Shown: piece after piece, positions 1-7,173 of the stretch | Layout of the letters: every line of letters starts with the position of its first letter | How positions within the stretch are numbered: the first letter of the stretch is position 1 | Assembly (NCBI GenBank): GCA_030621685.1 | Contig: JAUXHF010000059.1 | Location: 1 to 9,603 of the forward strand | Source: Spirochaetota bacterium | Lineage (GTDB): Bacteria > Spirochaetota > UBA12135 > COTS27 | DNA: 9,603 nt | Reading direction: 5' to 3' | Notes under the pieces: generated by a model | Told to the model about the DNA's origin: nothing | The model's input: only the letters and a program-made list of their open reading frames with translations | Databases searched by the model: none | Translations under genes and position numbers: made by a program

Positions 1-82
1 TAGCTTGGAAATTTTTTCACGGCGCCAGCAAAAAAAAGCATCCGCATCCGCTTAGCGTAAAAGCAAATAATCGGCATCTTTT
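1..82. other. Unresolved left edge
   Basis: No gene can be named here. All three forward frames are open from the window edge and stop at about 55, 60 and 86, so one may be the C-terminal end of a gene lying to the left. The frame ending with TGA at 84-86 overlaps the ATG at 83 in an ATGA arrangement, which would suit an upstream cotranscribed partner of the methyltransferase remnant, but its sequence (AWKFFHGASKKKH...) is not recognisable. A 6-bp unit, gcatcc, is doubled at 38-49. Confidence 0.3.
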
Positions 83-939
83 ATGAAGAAGTTAGACCAG
101 TTTTTCACAAAAAAGGCAGTAGCTAGGGCGCTGCTGGGATAACTTGTTACCCGTTTTAAAAAAACTGATGGGAAAAACAAAGCAGGATTTTTTCTTTCTA
201 CGACCTTCTCCCCAAAAAAAAACTAACGGACAGGCATAGATATAGATCTGCGTAGAAAATATTCATGAAACAAGATTTTATTAGCTGGAAGCCTCCTAAA
301 TTTCAGTATCCGAAAGAAAACATAGTTGTTGTTGGCAACCCTCCATTTGGGCATAGAGCTAAGATGGCAGTGGCTTTTTTCAATAAAGCAGCCATGCTCG
401 CCGATACCATAGCCTTTATTCTGCCTGTTATTTTCAGAAAATATCTGGTACATAAGCAACTAAACTCCCATTTTCAATGGCTTAAAAGCTATGCTTTACA
501 TCCCGATTCATTTTATATTCAAGAGAAAAACAGTTATCGAGTGAATACAGAATTCCAAATATGGACGCGCTTGCCTAGCAAAATAAAAAACAAACGATTG
601 TTCACAGCTCCGCCTATTTCTCATGAAGATTTTTTTATGTATCAATATAACAATACCAAAGAAGCCTTAAAAGTCTTTAGAAATCGTTTTGATTTTGCTG
701 TTCCATGCCAAGGCTGGCAAGACTATACTCGCCGTGAGCAGCATCCCGATACATGCGAAAAACATAAGCAATGGATACTCTTTGCTGCAAACAACAAAGA
801 TGCCTATAACAGATTGTTCAAAGAGATAGATTACGCGAAGCTTTCTTTGTAACACAGCACTACCACACCAGGTTTTAGGAAGGGAGATGTTGTTCAGGAA
901 TATCTAGGTAAAGCCGCCGCCGTAAAAAATGTTATCTAA
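83..939 (+). pseudogene. Decayed adenine-specific DNA methyltransferase (SAM-dependent)
   Basis: The intact family methylates adenine N6 in DNA using S-adenosylmethionine. The largest open piece is 265-852 (195 codons from ATG). It carries the catalytic motif IV NPPFG at 337-351, followed by KMAVAFFNKAA and TIAFILPVIFRK, which is typical of a roughly 280-300-residue family. The N-terminal part is present but broken. ATG 83 opens MKKLDQFFTKKAVARALL (family style: LDQFYTKPxIA), which stops at TAA 140. Another frame at about 135-209 reads WDNLLPVLKKLMGKTKQDFF and then FLRPSP, where EPSAGxGxF (SAM motif I) would be expected. A third frame at 233-262 reads GIDIDLRRKY, the usual acidic strand, and a further shift leads into KQDFISWKPP. 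Nine A residues (214-222) lie at the damaged stretch. After TAA 850 the same frame continues to 937-939 with TTTPGFRKGDVVQEYL, resembling a family C-terminus. The restored length is about 285 residues. With motif I lost it should be inactive. Alternatively, 265-852 is expressed as a fragment. The pseudogene call is inference from the frame breaks. Confidence 0.75.
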
Positions 940-987
940 ATTTTAAAACACTGAATTTCACATATTTGAAAACATAATTACCTGATT

Positions 988-2079
988 TTGAAAGTAATTA
1001 TAGAGCCTAGGCTTGCCATTCGAGGCCAAAAGATCTTCGAGGCCGCCCAGAAAACTTACGCTTTTACGTTCCTAACCTGCCTTGATGAGAATTATGAGCA
1101 GCAAGCAATAGAATCTTCGATTCTTGCCTTAGCCGAAAAATCAAAAACAAGCGCCAGCAAGAAAGCCGAAGGCTTAGCACTTGTTCTAGGCTCTAAGAAA
1201 TTTTCCGAAGGCTTTTTTATTCAGCTTTCAAAAATAGTAGATGCTTCTAAGCTGCTCATCATCCGTTTTGGAAGCGGCTACGATAACATTCCACTTGTGT
1301 TATGTAAAAAATTGGGATTTAAGGTGGCTAGCACGCCAGCGGCAGCAGCGAAATCTGTATCAGAGCTTAGTTTCTCACTTTTCTTTGCCCTAGCTAAGAA
1401 CCTTTTTGTTAATCATGCTAGCACAGAGGCAGCCATGCCTAAAAGCGCTTATCCCAGGAAAGGCAATCTTTCTAGCTCGCAAATAGGAGTGTCTTTGCCG
1501 GCCAGCAAACTTAGGCCAGCCATTCAATTAAGCCAAAAACGCTTAGCCGTATTGGGGCTTGGGAACATTGGTCGCCAAGTAGCAAAAACAGCTCATTATG
1601 GGCTAGACATGGAGGTTTTTGCCTATGTGAAATATCAGGCAGAAGAAAAACCTCTTAAATTCCTTCAATATGCCGGCGATGATCTGAAAAAAGTGCTTTG
1701 TGCTGCCGATTTCATTTCTATAAACCTCTCGCTAAATAACGAAACACGGAACTTGCTCGGCAAAAAAGAATTCAGCTGGATTCCCGCCACAGCTTTGCTC
1801 GTGAACACCGCAAGAAGCGCCTTAGTTGATGATGAAGCCCTGATTTCCGCCTTGGCAGATGGCAAATTGGCCGGCGCTGCTTTAGATGTGTTTACAGAAA
1901 CCACCGTTAGGCTCTACCAACAGCGATTGCTTCCGCGAAACCTTGGGCATAAGCTGCTTTTCTCGCCACATCAAGGAACAAATACCCATGAATCTAGCTT
2001 AGCCATGGCAGCCCAAGTAATCGATACCCTGCATGCTTTTGCCAGCAAGAAATCCTCTCTCGCTAATTTCCTCTGTTAG
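988..2079 (+). CDS. D-isomer-specific 2-hydroxyacid dehydrogenase (phosphoglycerate dehydrogenase-like)
   Basis: 363 residues. This NAD-dependent cytosolic family oxidises 2-hydroxyacids; the best-known member, SerA, turns 3-phosphoglycerate into 3-phosphohydroxypyruvate for serine synthesis. Visible motifs are IIRFGSGYDNI (substrate-domain loop, about 91-101), the dinucleotide-binding GLGNIG at 190-195, NTAR with the catalytic Arg at 276, LDVF at 299-302, and SPHQG with the catalytic His at 328. There is no C-terminal ACT or ASB regulatory domain. A Lys/Ser-rich stretch near 51-60 and about 30 extra residues before the Rossmann core (about 142-182) make it longer than minimal members (about 310-330). 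The usual catalytic Glu five residues after the LDV(F/Y) Asp is Thr here, with Glu 304 one position earlier. The start is TTG: TGA at 967 closes the frame upstream, the first in-frame ATG is codon 150, and TTG falls directly before the first strand (KVIIEPRL). No clear ribosome-binding site is seen. The substrate is not fixed; glyoxylate/hydroxypyruvate reductase or another 2-ketoacid reductase is possible. Confidence 0.85.
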   Translation: MKVIIEPRLAIRGQKIFEAAQKTYAFTFLTCLDENYEQQAIESSILALAEKSKTSASKKAEGLALVLGSKKFSEGFFIQLSKIVDASKLLIIRFGSGYDNIPLVLCKKLGFKVASTPAAAAKSVSELSFSLFFALAKNLFVNHASTEAAMPKSAYPRKGNLSSSQIGVSLPASKLRPAIQLSQKRLAVLGLGNIGRQVAKTAHYGLDMEVFAYVKYQAEEKPLKFLQYAGDDLKKVLCAADFISINLSLNNETRNLLGKKEFSWIPATALLVNTARSALVDDEALISALADGKLAGAALDVFTETTVRLYQQRLLPRNLGHKLLFSPHQGTNTHESSLAMAAQVIDTLHAFASKKSSLANFLC

Positions 2080-2101
2080 AAAATTAACAACACCACATAG
2101 A

Positions 2102-2165
2102 AAAACTTTGCTTAAAACTTTGCTATGACTCTAATACAGTAGCAGCCAATATAAACCAATATAAA
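2102..2165. repeat. Short tandem duplications between convergent genes
   Basis: In the 141-bp gap between the convergent dehydrogenase and reductase genes, aaaactttgct occurs twice with a 12-bp period (2102-2112 and 2114-2124), and ccaatataaa is an exact tandem pair at 2146-2165. A further imperfect pair (ggtaagttac, then ggtaagagttac) covers 2182-2203. No GC-rich hairpin with a T-run is present, so I cannot point to a bidirectional terminator. A 5-bp stem (aagag/ctctt, 3-nt loop) at 2196-2208 is too weak to call. Confidence 0.6.
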
Positions 2166-2220
2166 CCCATTAGCAAATTATGGTAAGTTACGGTAAGAGT
2201 TACTCTTCCTGCCTTAGAAC

Positions 2221-4503
2221 TTAAGTTTTAGCCGCTAATTGAGGCTCTAGCAAACTCAAGCTCTTACTTTCCATTTGATCTTTACGAAAACGAAGGCTAT
2301 CATCCATAGATTTATACAGCTTATTGACCACAGCGCTTAACTCTACAATAGCCGATTCATGCCTAAGCAAAGGCTTAAGATCTTTTGAATGGGTGCAAGC
2401 TATCACAGTTTTTAGCAGCTGCTCATAAATTTGATCGACAAGCCCGGCATGCACAAAGCGTTTTAAAAAGTGTGTGAAAACCTGTGAATCGTTTTTCGCA
2501 TCTAAGCCCTGCGTAACCAAGAGCATTCTAGAGCTAGAGAAAAGTATCTGATACAGCAAAGCAGCCCTGGCTTTGCTAGCGCTAATGCTAATGCGCTCTT
2601 CAGGCACAGGCATAGGTAATAACAGGGCTATTTTTTCTTTGATGATCTTTCTATCAACGCCAATCATATCAAACATGCCAGCAGAACATTCAGCCATGCC
2701 AATTTCATCTAAGGAAAGACGTTTTTTTGCTCCGTAATCAAAATAAAAAGATGCATCCTCCGATAGCAAAGGAGTCTCTTTGTTTCTCTGGCAATATTCG
2801 TGAATAAAGGCATTGCCATGCTGGGCTAAATATTCATAATAGTCTGCATGTGAATGCATATGCAGAAGATAATGCTCTAAGAAGTCGTGAACGAAATCGG
2901 GTATCTGTTTGGCAGCTAGCTCTCCTTGCTTTTGAGCAAACAGCGTTTTGCCAGCATGAACTCTTGCGCCAGAAAGAATGTTATAGGCAGGATACATATC
3001 GCTTTTTTTACGAGAAACCTTGCCAAAAAAACCAAGATGAGCAATGTGATGCAGGCCGCAAGTATTAGGGCAACCCGACATGTTCAGCCGAAAATGATAG
3101 AGCCTGTCTAAATCGAGGCTGCTGCTGGCCAGCCTATCACGAATAGCATCTGAAAGCCCGCGCGGCAAGCAAATGCCCAGTTTGCAAGTAGAGGCCCCCG
3201 TGCAGTTAATCATATTAGAGAAAATAGCCGGAAAATCCAGCAATGTCTTCTCAAGTTTCCCTAAGGCATAAAAAGCATTGGGCAAAAACGCTTCTGGAAT
3301 ATTTCTAATTAAAATGTTTTGCGACCTATCACAGCGAAGGCAGTTGCTTCCAAAATTGTCTAAGAACTCACAGAGTTTCAAAACATCTTTGCCACTAATA
3401 TCACCTAAGCGAAGTGGCAGTTTTATGGCATAAAGTCCTGCCTGTTTCTGCTCACATACAAAACGCTGCTTCCAAATATCAAACGTATCAAAAAAACTGC
3501 CTGTTTCTTTTGTTCCTTTTGTTTCTTTTCCTTCTAGTAACTCTGGCTCATAGCCTTTCTTAAGCTCAGCTTTGTTAGCATGCTGGTAGCAGGAGATATC
3601 TAATATTTGGCTATCATCATTTTTTATTTTATCGTATTCCTGATGGAAAAGGCGAACAAACTCTTCTTGTTGCAAGCGTTTCCAAAGGAACTTAATACGG
3701 CTGGTGGTCTTGCTTTTTCTGTTGCCATATTTGTCGAACATGGTTTTCAAGGCCCTTGCCACATGATAAACCGCTGTATCGGGAACAAAGGCAAGAAGCA
3801 AGTTTCCCAGCAAAGGCTTCGCCCCCATGCCACCAGCACAATATACAGCAAAACCCTTTTGTCCAGTAGCGGTATCTTTTTTGGCAAGAAATCCTAAACA
3901 TGTTGCCTGGGTAAAGGCTGTATCATTTTCATCGTTAGAAAAGGCTATCTTAAACTTTCTGGGAAGATTCCAAGAGTCGCTTTCATCTATTAATTTAGAG
4001 GTTAAGGCCATAGCATAAGCCGAAACATCGAAGGTTTCATGTTTGGTAATTCCCGAGCCAGCCGGGCAAAGAATGTTTCTAATCGTATTGCCACCACCAC
4101 CACGAGTGCTTAAGCCCACAGCTAAAAGCTCTTTGATTACCGTAAGTAGGTCTTGGTAGAGAACGTCATGCAGCTGAATCTCTTGCCTTGTTGTAAGGTG
4201 AACATCTCCATTTCCGTAGCTACGGCCTAACTCTGCGGCTCTACGTAATTGGGCTGGGGTAATCCCGCCGCCAGCACAGCGAATTCGAATCATATAGGTA
4301 TGTAACTGCCTCTGTTCATAGACCCCTTGAGCTACACGCAGGGCTTTAAAAGAAACAGGATTCACCTCCCCTCTTACGAAGCCTTCTAAATCTTGTTCAA
4401 ATTGATGGATATCGGCCCCTAGGCTTTGGGGAAGTTTATAAAAGATATTCATTGTTTTAGTTATCATTATTTTATTTAGCTTAGTGTTTTTATTTTTGTA
4501 CAT
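2221..4503 (-). CDS. Siroheme/4Fe-4S sulfite or nitrite reductase with C-terminal HEPN-like extension
   Basis: 760 residues. Family enzymes carry out six-electron reduction of sulfite to sulfide or nitrite to ammonia in the cytosol. The pseudo-twofold layout is clear: a first ferredoxin-like half (about 40-125) with GVYEQRQ, YMIRIRCAGG and VHLTTRQEIQLHDV; then STRGGGGNTIRNILCP and LPRKFKIAFSND with the anion-binding lysines K183 and K185; a second half from about 345; and the cluster ligands C434-x5-C440 (NCTGASTC) and C478-x3-C482 (SGCPNTCG). The core ends near residue 560, as in about 550-residue CysI/NirA proteins. About 200 extra residues follow, with a Glu/Cys-containing linker (IGMAECSAG) and a helical part at about 642-745 (SKARAALLYQILFSSSRMLL...) that resembles HEPN-type bundles. 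An internal linker at about 326-334 encodes KET-KGT-KET from a 9-bp triplication. The start is uncertain: ATG 4503, ATG 4467 or ATG 4452. The last gives MNIFYKLPQSLGADI, matching the family N-terminus, while the extra 17 residues are Lys/Asn-rich. No good ribosome-binding site precedes any of them. No flavoprotein or sulfate-activation gene is nearby, and sulfite versus nitrite cannot be settled from sequence. Confidence 0.88.
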   Translation of the reverse strand: MYKNKNTKLNKIMITKTMNIFYKLPQSLGADIHQFEQDLEGFVRGEVNPVSFKALRVAQGVYEQRQLHTYMIRIRCAGGGITPAQLRRAAELGRSYGNGDVHLTTRQEIQLHDVLYQDLLTVIKELLAVGLSTRGGGGNTIRNILCPAGSGITKHETFDVSAYAMALTSKLIDESDSWNLPRKFKIAFSNDENDTAFTQATCLGFLAKKDTATGQKGFAVYCAGGMGAKPLLGNLLLAFVPDTAVYHVARALKTMFDKYGNRKSKTTSRIKFLWKRLQQEEFVRLFHQEYDKIKNDDSQILDISCYQHANKAELKKGYEPELLEGKETKGTKETGSFFDTFDIWKQRFVCEQKQAGLYAIKLPLRLGDISGKDVLKLCEFLDNFGSNCLRCDRSQNILIRNIPEAFLPNAFYALGKLEKTLLDFPAIFSNMINCTGASTCKLGICLPRGLSDAIRDRLASSSLDLDRLYHFRLNMSGCPNTCGLHHIAHLGFFGKVSRKKSDMYPAYNILSGARVHAGKTLFAQKQGELAAKQIPDFVHDFLEHYLLHMHSHADYYEYLAQHGNAFIHEYCQRNKETPLLSEDASFYFDYGAKKRLSLDEIGMAECSAGMFDMIGVDRKIIKEKIALLLPMPVPEERISISASKARAALLYQILFSSSRMLLVTQGLDAKNDSQVFTHFLKRFVHAGLVDQIYEQLLKTVIACTHSKDLKPLLRHESAIVELSAVVNKLYKSMDDSLRFRKDQMESKSLSLLEPQLAAKT
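3503..3529. repeat. 9-bp triplication inside the reductase gene
   Basis: Three contiguous 9-bp units on the plus strand, gtttctttt / gttcctttt / gtttctttt, keep the minus-strand frame and encode KET, KGT, KET in the linker between the two reductase halves. The unit length is a multiple of three, so the gene survives. Copy number could vary between strains. Confidence 0.8.
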
Positions 4504-4606
4504 AGGTACGATGTTTCTAAAAATTTTATTTTTTACTAAATTCCTTATATGAAGCTTTGCTCTTTTATAACTATGACATGATTTTGGCAGAAAGAAAAAT
4601 TGTCTC

Positions 4607-4624
4607 TCTATAAAGTCTATAAAA
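4607..4624. repeat. 9-bp tandem pair
   Basis: tctataaag is followed directly by tctataaaa. It lies about 100-120 bp upstream of the reductase start and doubles a TATA-like word. It could affect promoter strength but may be a chance product of slippage. Confidence 0.6.
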
Positions 4625-4790
4625 ATACTGTACTTTCTTTTCTAACTTTTCTTCTATTTTAAATTAGTTTTATTGCCAGAGGAGAGATGGGGTGAAGAGC
4701 ATAGAATTTGGATAAAAAACAGCTAGTAAGGCTGTGAAACTGAAACCTATACTACAATGAGCATGGCCGGATAAAAAAACAAGGCCCATA

Positions 4791-4810
4791 GAGTATTAGA
4801 GAGTATTGAG
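4791..4810. repeat. 10-bp tandem pair
   Basis: gagtattaga is followed directly by gagtattgag (8 of 10 bases shared), with a catagag word on each side (about 4787-4793 and 4812-4818). It lies about 90 bp upstream of the ligA start. It could be an operator-like direct repeat or another slippage product. Confidence 0.5.
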
Positions 4811-4897
4811 TCATAGAGTTTTTAGGCAGTTTTAATGAAATTCAAAAGCATTTTTTTTGTAATACTCCTTTCTTTTTAAGTTTGAGCTAGGTAATGA

Positions 4898-7042
4898 ATG
4901 GTGCAAGATAAGAAAGAGAATCTGCAAGATGAGAGCCGTATAAAAGAGCTTAAGCAGAGTTTAAAAAGACATAATAGGTTGTACTTTGAAGAAGACAGCC
5001 CGGAAATCACAGATTTTGATTACGACAAGCTTTTTAGAGAGCTAAGGGATTTAGAAGAAAAATATCCAGATACGCTTAGCAAAGATTCGCCAACACAAAA
5101 CGTTGGCATGGGGGCTGTAGATGGCCCAAGTAAATTAAGACCAAATTTAAGGCAAAATGCTCGGAAACAGAACTTCCCCGATTTCGCTCACCCTCTGCCC
5201 ATGCTCTCTCTAGAGAACGCTATGAATTATACCGAGCTGCGGGAATTTTTTGCCAAACGAGAGAAAGACTTGGCTAAAACCATTTCGGATTTTACTGTCT
5301 CCTTGAAATTTGATGGATTGGGCGTAGAGCTTATTTACAAGCAAGGAAAGCTTGAAACGGCGGCTACTCGTGGCGATGGGTTTATCGGAGAAACCATTAC
5401 TGAAAACGCTCGCCAAATTAAAAACATGGTTTTAAATTTGAAAAACTATACAACCATGCAGCCCACCAGCAGTGCTGCGAATGAGGATTCAATTATTGTG
5501 GTACGCGGCGAAGTTATTATGCTGAAAAGCAGTTTTAAAAAACTGAATGAAAAACTACAGCTTGCTGGTAAAGAAAGTTTTAAAAGCCCGAGAAATGCCG
5601 CCGCAGGAACGCTACGCCAGTTACAAAGCAAGGTAGTGGCTGAACGTGGCCTGCATTTCTTTGCCTATAGCTTGGAATACGGCTTTGATGAAAGAAACGA
5701 GACGAAAATACTGTATCCTAAGATACGTAGCTATCGTCAATGTTTAGACATACTTAGGGGCTGGGGATTTGATTGCAATGAACACACTCGGCAAAAAAAC
5801 AATTTAGATGAAGTCATACATTACGCCGGTTTCTTAGAATCTAAGCGTGAACATTTAGATTACCTATGCGATGGAGTTGTGGTGAAAATTAATAGCTTAG
5901 CCCAGCAAGACATCTTAGGCATAGTAAGCCGCAGGCCGCGTAGTGCGCTCGCCCTAAAGTTTCCAGCAGAGGTGAAAACCACCACCCTCTTAGAAGTGCG
6001 TTTTCAAATGGGAAGAACAGGGCAAATTACTCCAGTGGGCATAGTTAAACCCGTTATTCTTTCTGATGCCCTTGTTAAAAACGTTACTTTGCATAATGAA
6101 AGCGAAGTTCGCTCTAAAGACATCCGAATTGGCGATACTTTGCGCATAACTCGATCTGGTGACGTCATCCCCAAAATCCTCTCTGTTGATACAAGCCTTC
6201 GCAGTGGCAGCGAACACGAGGTCATCTTTCCCAAGCATTGCCCTTTCTGCAGCAGCCTTCTTTCCAGAGAAGAAGGCTCTTCGCTTACCATACGCTGCAT
6301 TCAAGACGATTGCCAAGAAAAAACATTGCAGGGCATTATTCACTTTGCTTCGAAAAAGGCGATGAACATAGATGGCTTTAGCATAGAGAGCATTCGTGAG
6401 CTTATGAAAAAAGGCTTCATCAAAAACATTGCAGATATCTATCGCCTTAGCGGAAATGGCTTAGATGCCATGGAACGCATGGGCGAGAAACGTAAGGAAA
6501 ACATACTCCTTTCGATAGCAAACTCGAAAACGCCCAGCCTGCAAAGATTTATTTTCGCGCTTGGCATCTACGGCGTAGGCGACAGAATGGCGCTTGCCTT
6601 AGCAAGAAAATTCCAAAGCACACAGCAGCTTTATAAGGTTTCTTTGGAAGAGCTTCTTAATGTACACGATGTAGGTTGTATTACGGCTGAATCCATAGTG
6701 GATTTTTTTGCTCAGCCTAAGAACAAGCTCATCATAGCCGACCTCCATGGCTTAGGGGTACAGCCTGTTCCCTTAGAAGCCATTCCTGCAGAAAAAAGAG
6801 CAAAACTAGTGCTTTATCAAAAAAAAGTGCTCTTTACCGGAAAAATGAAGCTAGCCAGACGCCTAGCCAAAGAAAAAGCCGAAGCCCTAGGGGCAGAAGT
6901 GGTCTCTTCCCTAAGCCAGAGCTTAGACATTCTTGTAGTTGGCGAAAAACCGGGATCGAAACTCCGCAAAGCCAAAGAACATGGCATTAAGGTATTAAGC
7001 GAAAAAGAATTTTTAGAACAGTTCCTGCAAGGCCTAGAGTAA
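4898..7042 (+). CDS. ligA: NAD-dependent DNA ligase LigA
   Basis: 714 residues. It seals nicks in duplex DNA using NAD as AMP donor, in Okazaki-fragment joining and repair. All domains are present in order. Domain Ia contacts NAD (HNRLYFEEDSPEITDFDYDK, about 25-44; SPTQNVG, 64-70). The adenylation domain has PMLSLENA (101-108), the catalytic Lys 137 in LKFDG, TRGDG (157-161), VVRGEV, SPRNAAAGTLRQL and CDGVVVK. The OB fold has MGRTGQITPVG and TLHNESEV. The zinc finger has Cys 448, 451, 467 and 472. Helix-hairpin-helix repeats span about 485-620 (HFASKKAMNIDGFS, ALGIYGVGDRMALALA), and a BRCT domain covers about 640-714. It is somewhat longer than the usual 660-690, mainly from about 15 extra residues at 71-98. 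The ATG at 4898 directly follows an in-frame TGA at 4895 and has AGG six bases upstream. An overlapping ATG at 4894 is out of frame and stops after five codons. lnt follows after 131 bp and could be cotranscribed. Confidence 0.97.
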   Translation: MVQDKKENLQDESRIKELKQSLKRHNRLYFEEDSPEITDFDYDKLFRELRDLEEKYPDTLSKDSPTQNVGMGAVDGPSKLRPNLRQNARKQNFPDFAHPLPMLSLENAMNYTELREFFAKREKDLAKTISDFTVSLKFDGLGVELIYKQGKLETAATRGDGFIGETITENARQIKNMVLNLKNYTTMQPTSSAANEDSIIVVRGEVIMLKSSFKKLNEKLQLAGKESFKSPRNAAAGTLRQLQSKVVAERGLHFFAYSLEYGFDERNETKILYPKIRSYRQCLDILRGWGFDCNEHTRQKNNLDEVIHYAGFLESKREHLDYLCDGVVVKINSLAQQDILGIVSRRPRSALALKFPAEVKTTTLLEVRFQMGRTGQITPVGIVKPVILSDALVKNVTLHNESEVRSKDIRIGDTLRITRSGDVIPKILSVDTSLRSGSEHEVIFPKHCPFCSSLLSREEGSSLTIRCIQDDCQEKTLQGIIHFASKKAMNIDGFSIESIRELMKKGFIKNIADIYRLSGNGLDAMERMGEKRKENILLSIANSKTPSLQRFIFALGIYGVGDRMALALARKFQSTQQLYKVSLEELLNVHDVGCITAESIVDFFAQPKNKLIIADLHGLGVQPVPLEAIPAEKRAKLVLYQKKVLFTGKMKLARRLAKEKAEALGAEVVSSLSQSLDILVVGEKPGSKLRKAKEHGIKVLSEKEFLEQFLQGLE

Positions 7043-7101
7043 AAGAGTAAAAAAAGAAGCTGGCAGAAAACCCAGAGCCAAACTCCGCAAAGCCAAAGAA
7101 C
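6959..7101 (+). repeat. 22-bp direct repeat: ligA end copied downstream
   Basis: Bases 6959-6980, coding KLRKAKE in the ligA BRCT domain, recur exactly at 7080-7101 in the gap before lnt, 121 bp apart. A second 14-bp repeat, aagctggcagaaaa, lies at 7057-7070 and 7102-7115, and agagtaaa is doubled in tandem at 7036-7051 across the ligA stop. The copy is outside any recognised gene. It looks like a small segmental duplication. A functional role is not evident. Confidence 0.8.
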
Positions 7102-7111
7102 AAGCTGGCAG

Positions 7112-7133
7112 AAAAATATTTGCAAATATTTTT
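7112..7133. promoter_or_regulatory. Perfect 22-bp AT-rich palindrome upstream of lnt
   Basis: The half-site AAAAATATTTG is followed immediately by its exact reverse complement, centred between 7122 and 7123, about 40 bp upstream of the lnt ATG. With no loop and only one G and one C it is a poor terminator hairpin. As DNA it could be a dimeric regulator site or a weak ligA terminator. The position is compatible with control of lnt. Function is inference. Confidence 0.4.
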
Positions 7134-7173
7134 CTCTTAAACATAACTTTACTGTTAGCTTAAACCTAAGCTT

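Larger units (their letters stand above)
4504..4897. other. Divergent intergenic region between reductase and ligA
   Basis: 394 bp without a convincing gene. It is very AT-rich on the reductase side (4510-4660), with TATA-like words on both strands but no -35/-10 pair I would defend. Promoters for both flanking genes should lie here by position. A purine-rich AGAGGAGAG at 4678-4686 is followed at once by ATG GGG TGA, so it serves no ORF. Two related stretches begin with gagcat and run into a ggataaaaa(a)ac word (4697-4720 and 4759-4780). Tandem pairs lie at 4607-4624 and 4791-4810. The ligA end supplies a modest ribosome-binding site, AGG at 4889-4891. Confidence 0.6.

Noticed and set aside
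951..978. Candidate promoter CTGAAT-16 bp-CATAAT upstream of the dehydrogenase.
   Set aside because: The -35 box matches only about half the consensus, and such words are common in AT-rich DNA.
2196..2208. Short hairpin (aagag/ctctt) between the convergent genes as a terminator.
   Set aside because: It has a 5-bp stem, low GC and no T-run on either strand.
4691..4774. Tiny plus-strand leader-like ORFs (GTG AAG AGC ... TAA; ATG AGC ATG GCC GGA TAA).
   Set aside because: Too short to judge, with no run of regulatory codons or attenuator hairpins nearby.
4670..4789. Minus-strand 39-codon hydrophobic ORF (MGLVFLSGHAHC...) in the gap upstream of ligA.
   Set aside because: It has no ribosome-binding site and no recognisable family; its length is expected by chance in a gap of this size.
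5990..6343. Minus-strand open frames of 98 and 117 codons inside ligA.
   Set aside because: They lie opposite the OB-fold and zinc-finger coding region of a clearly intact ligA and have no protein family features.
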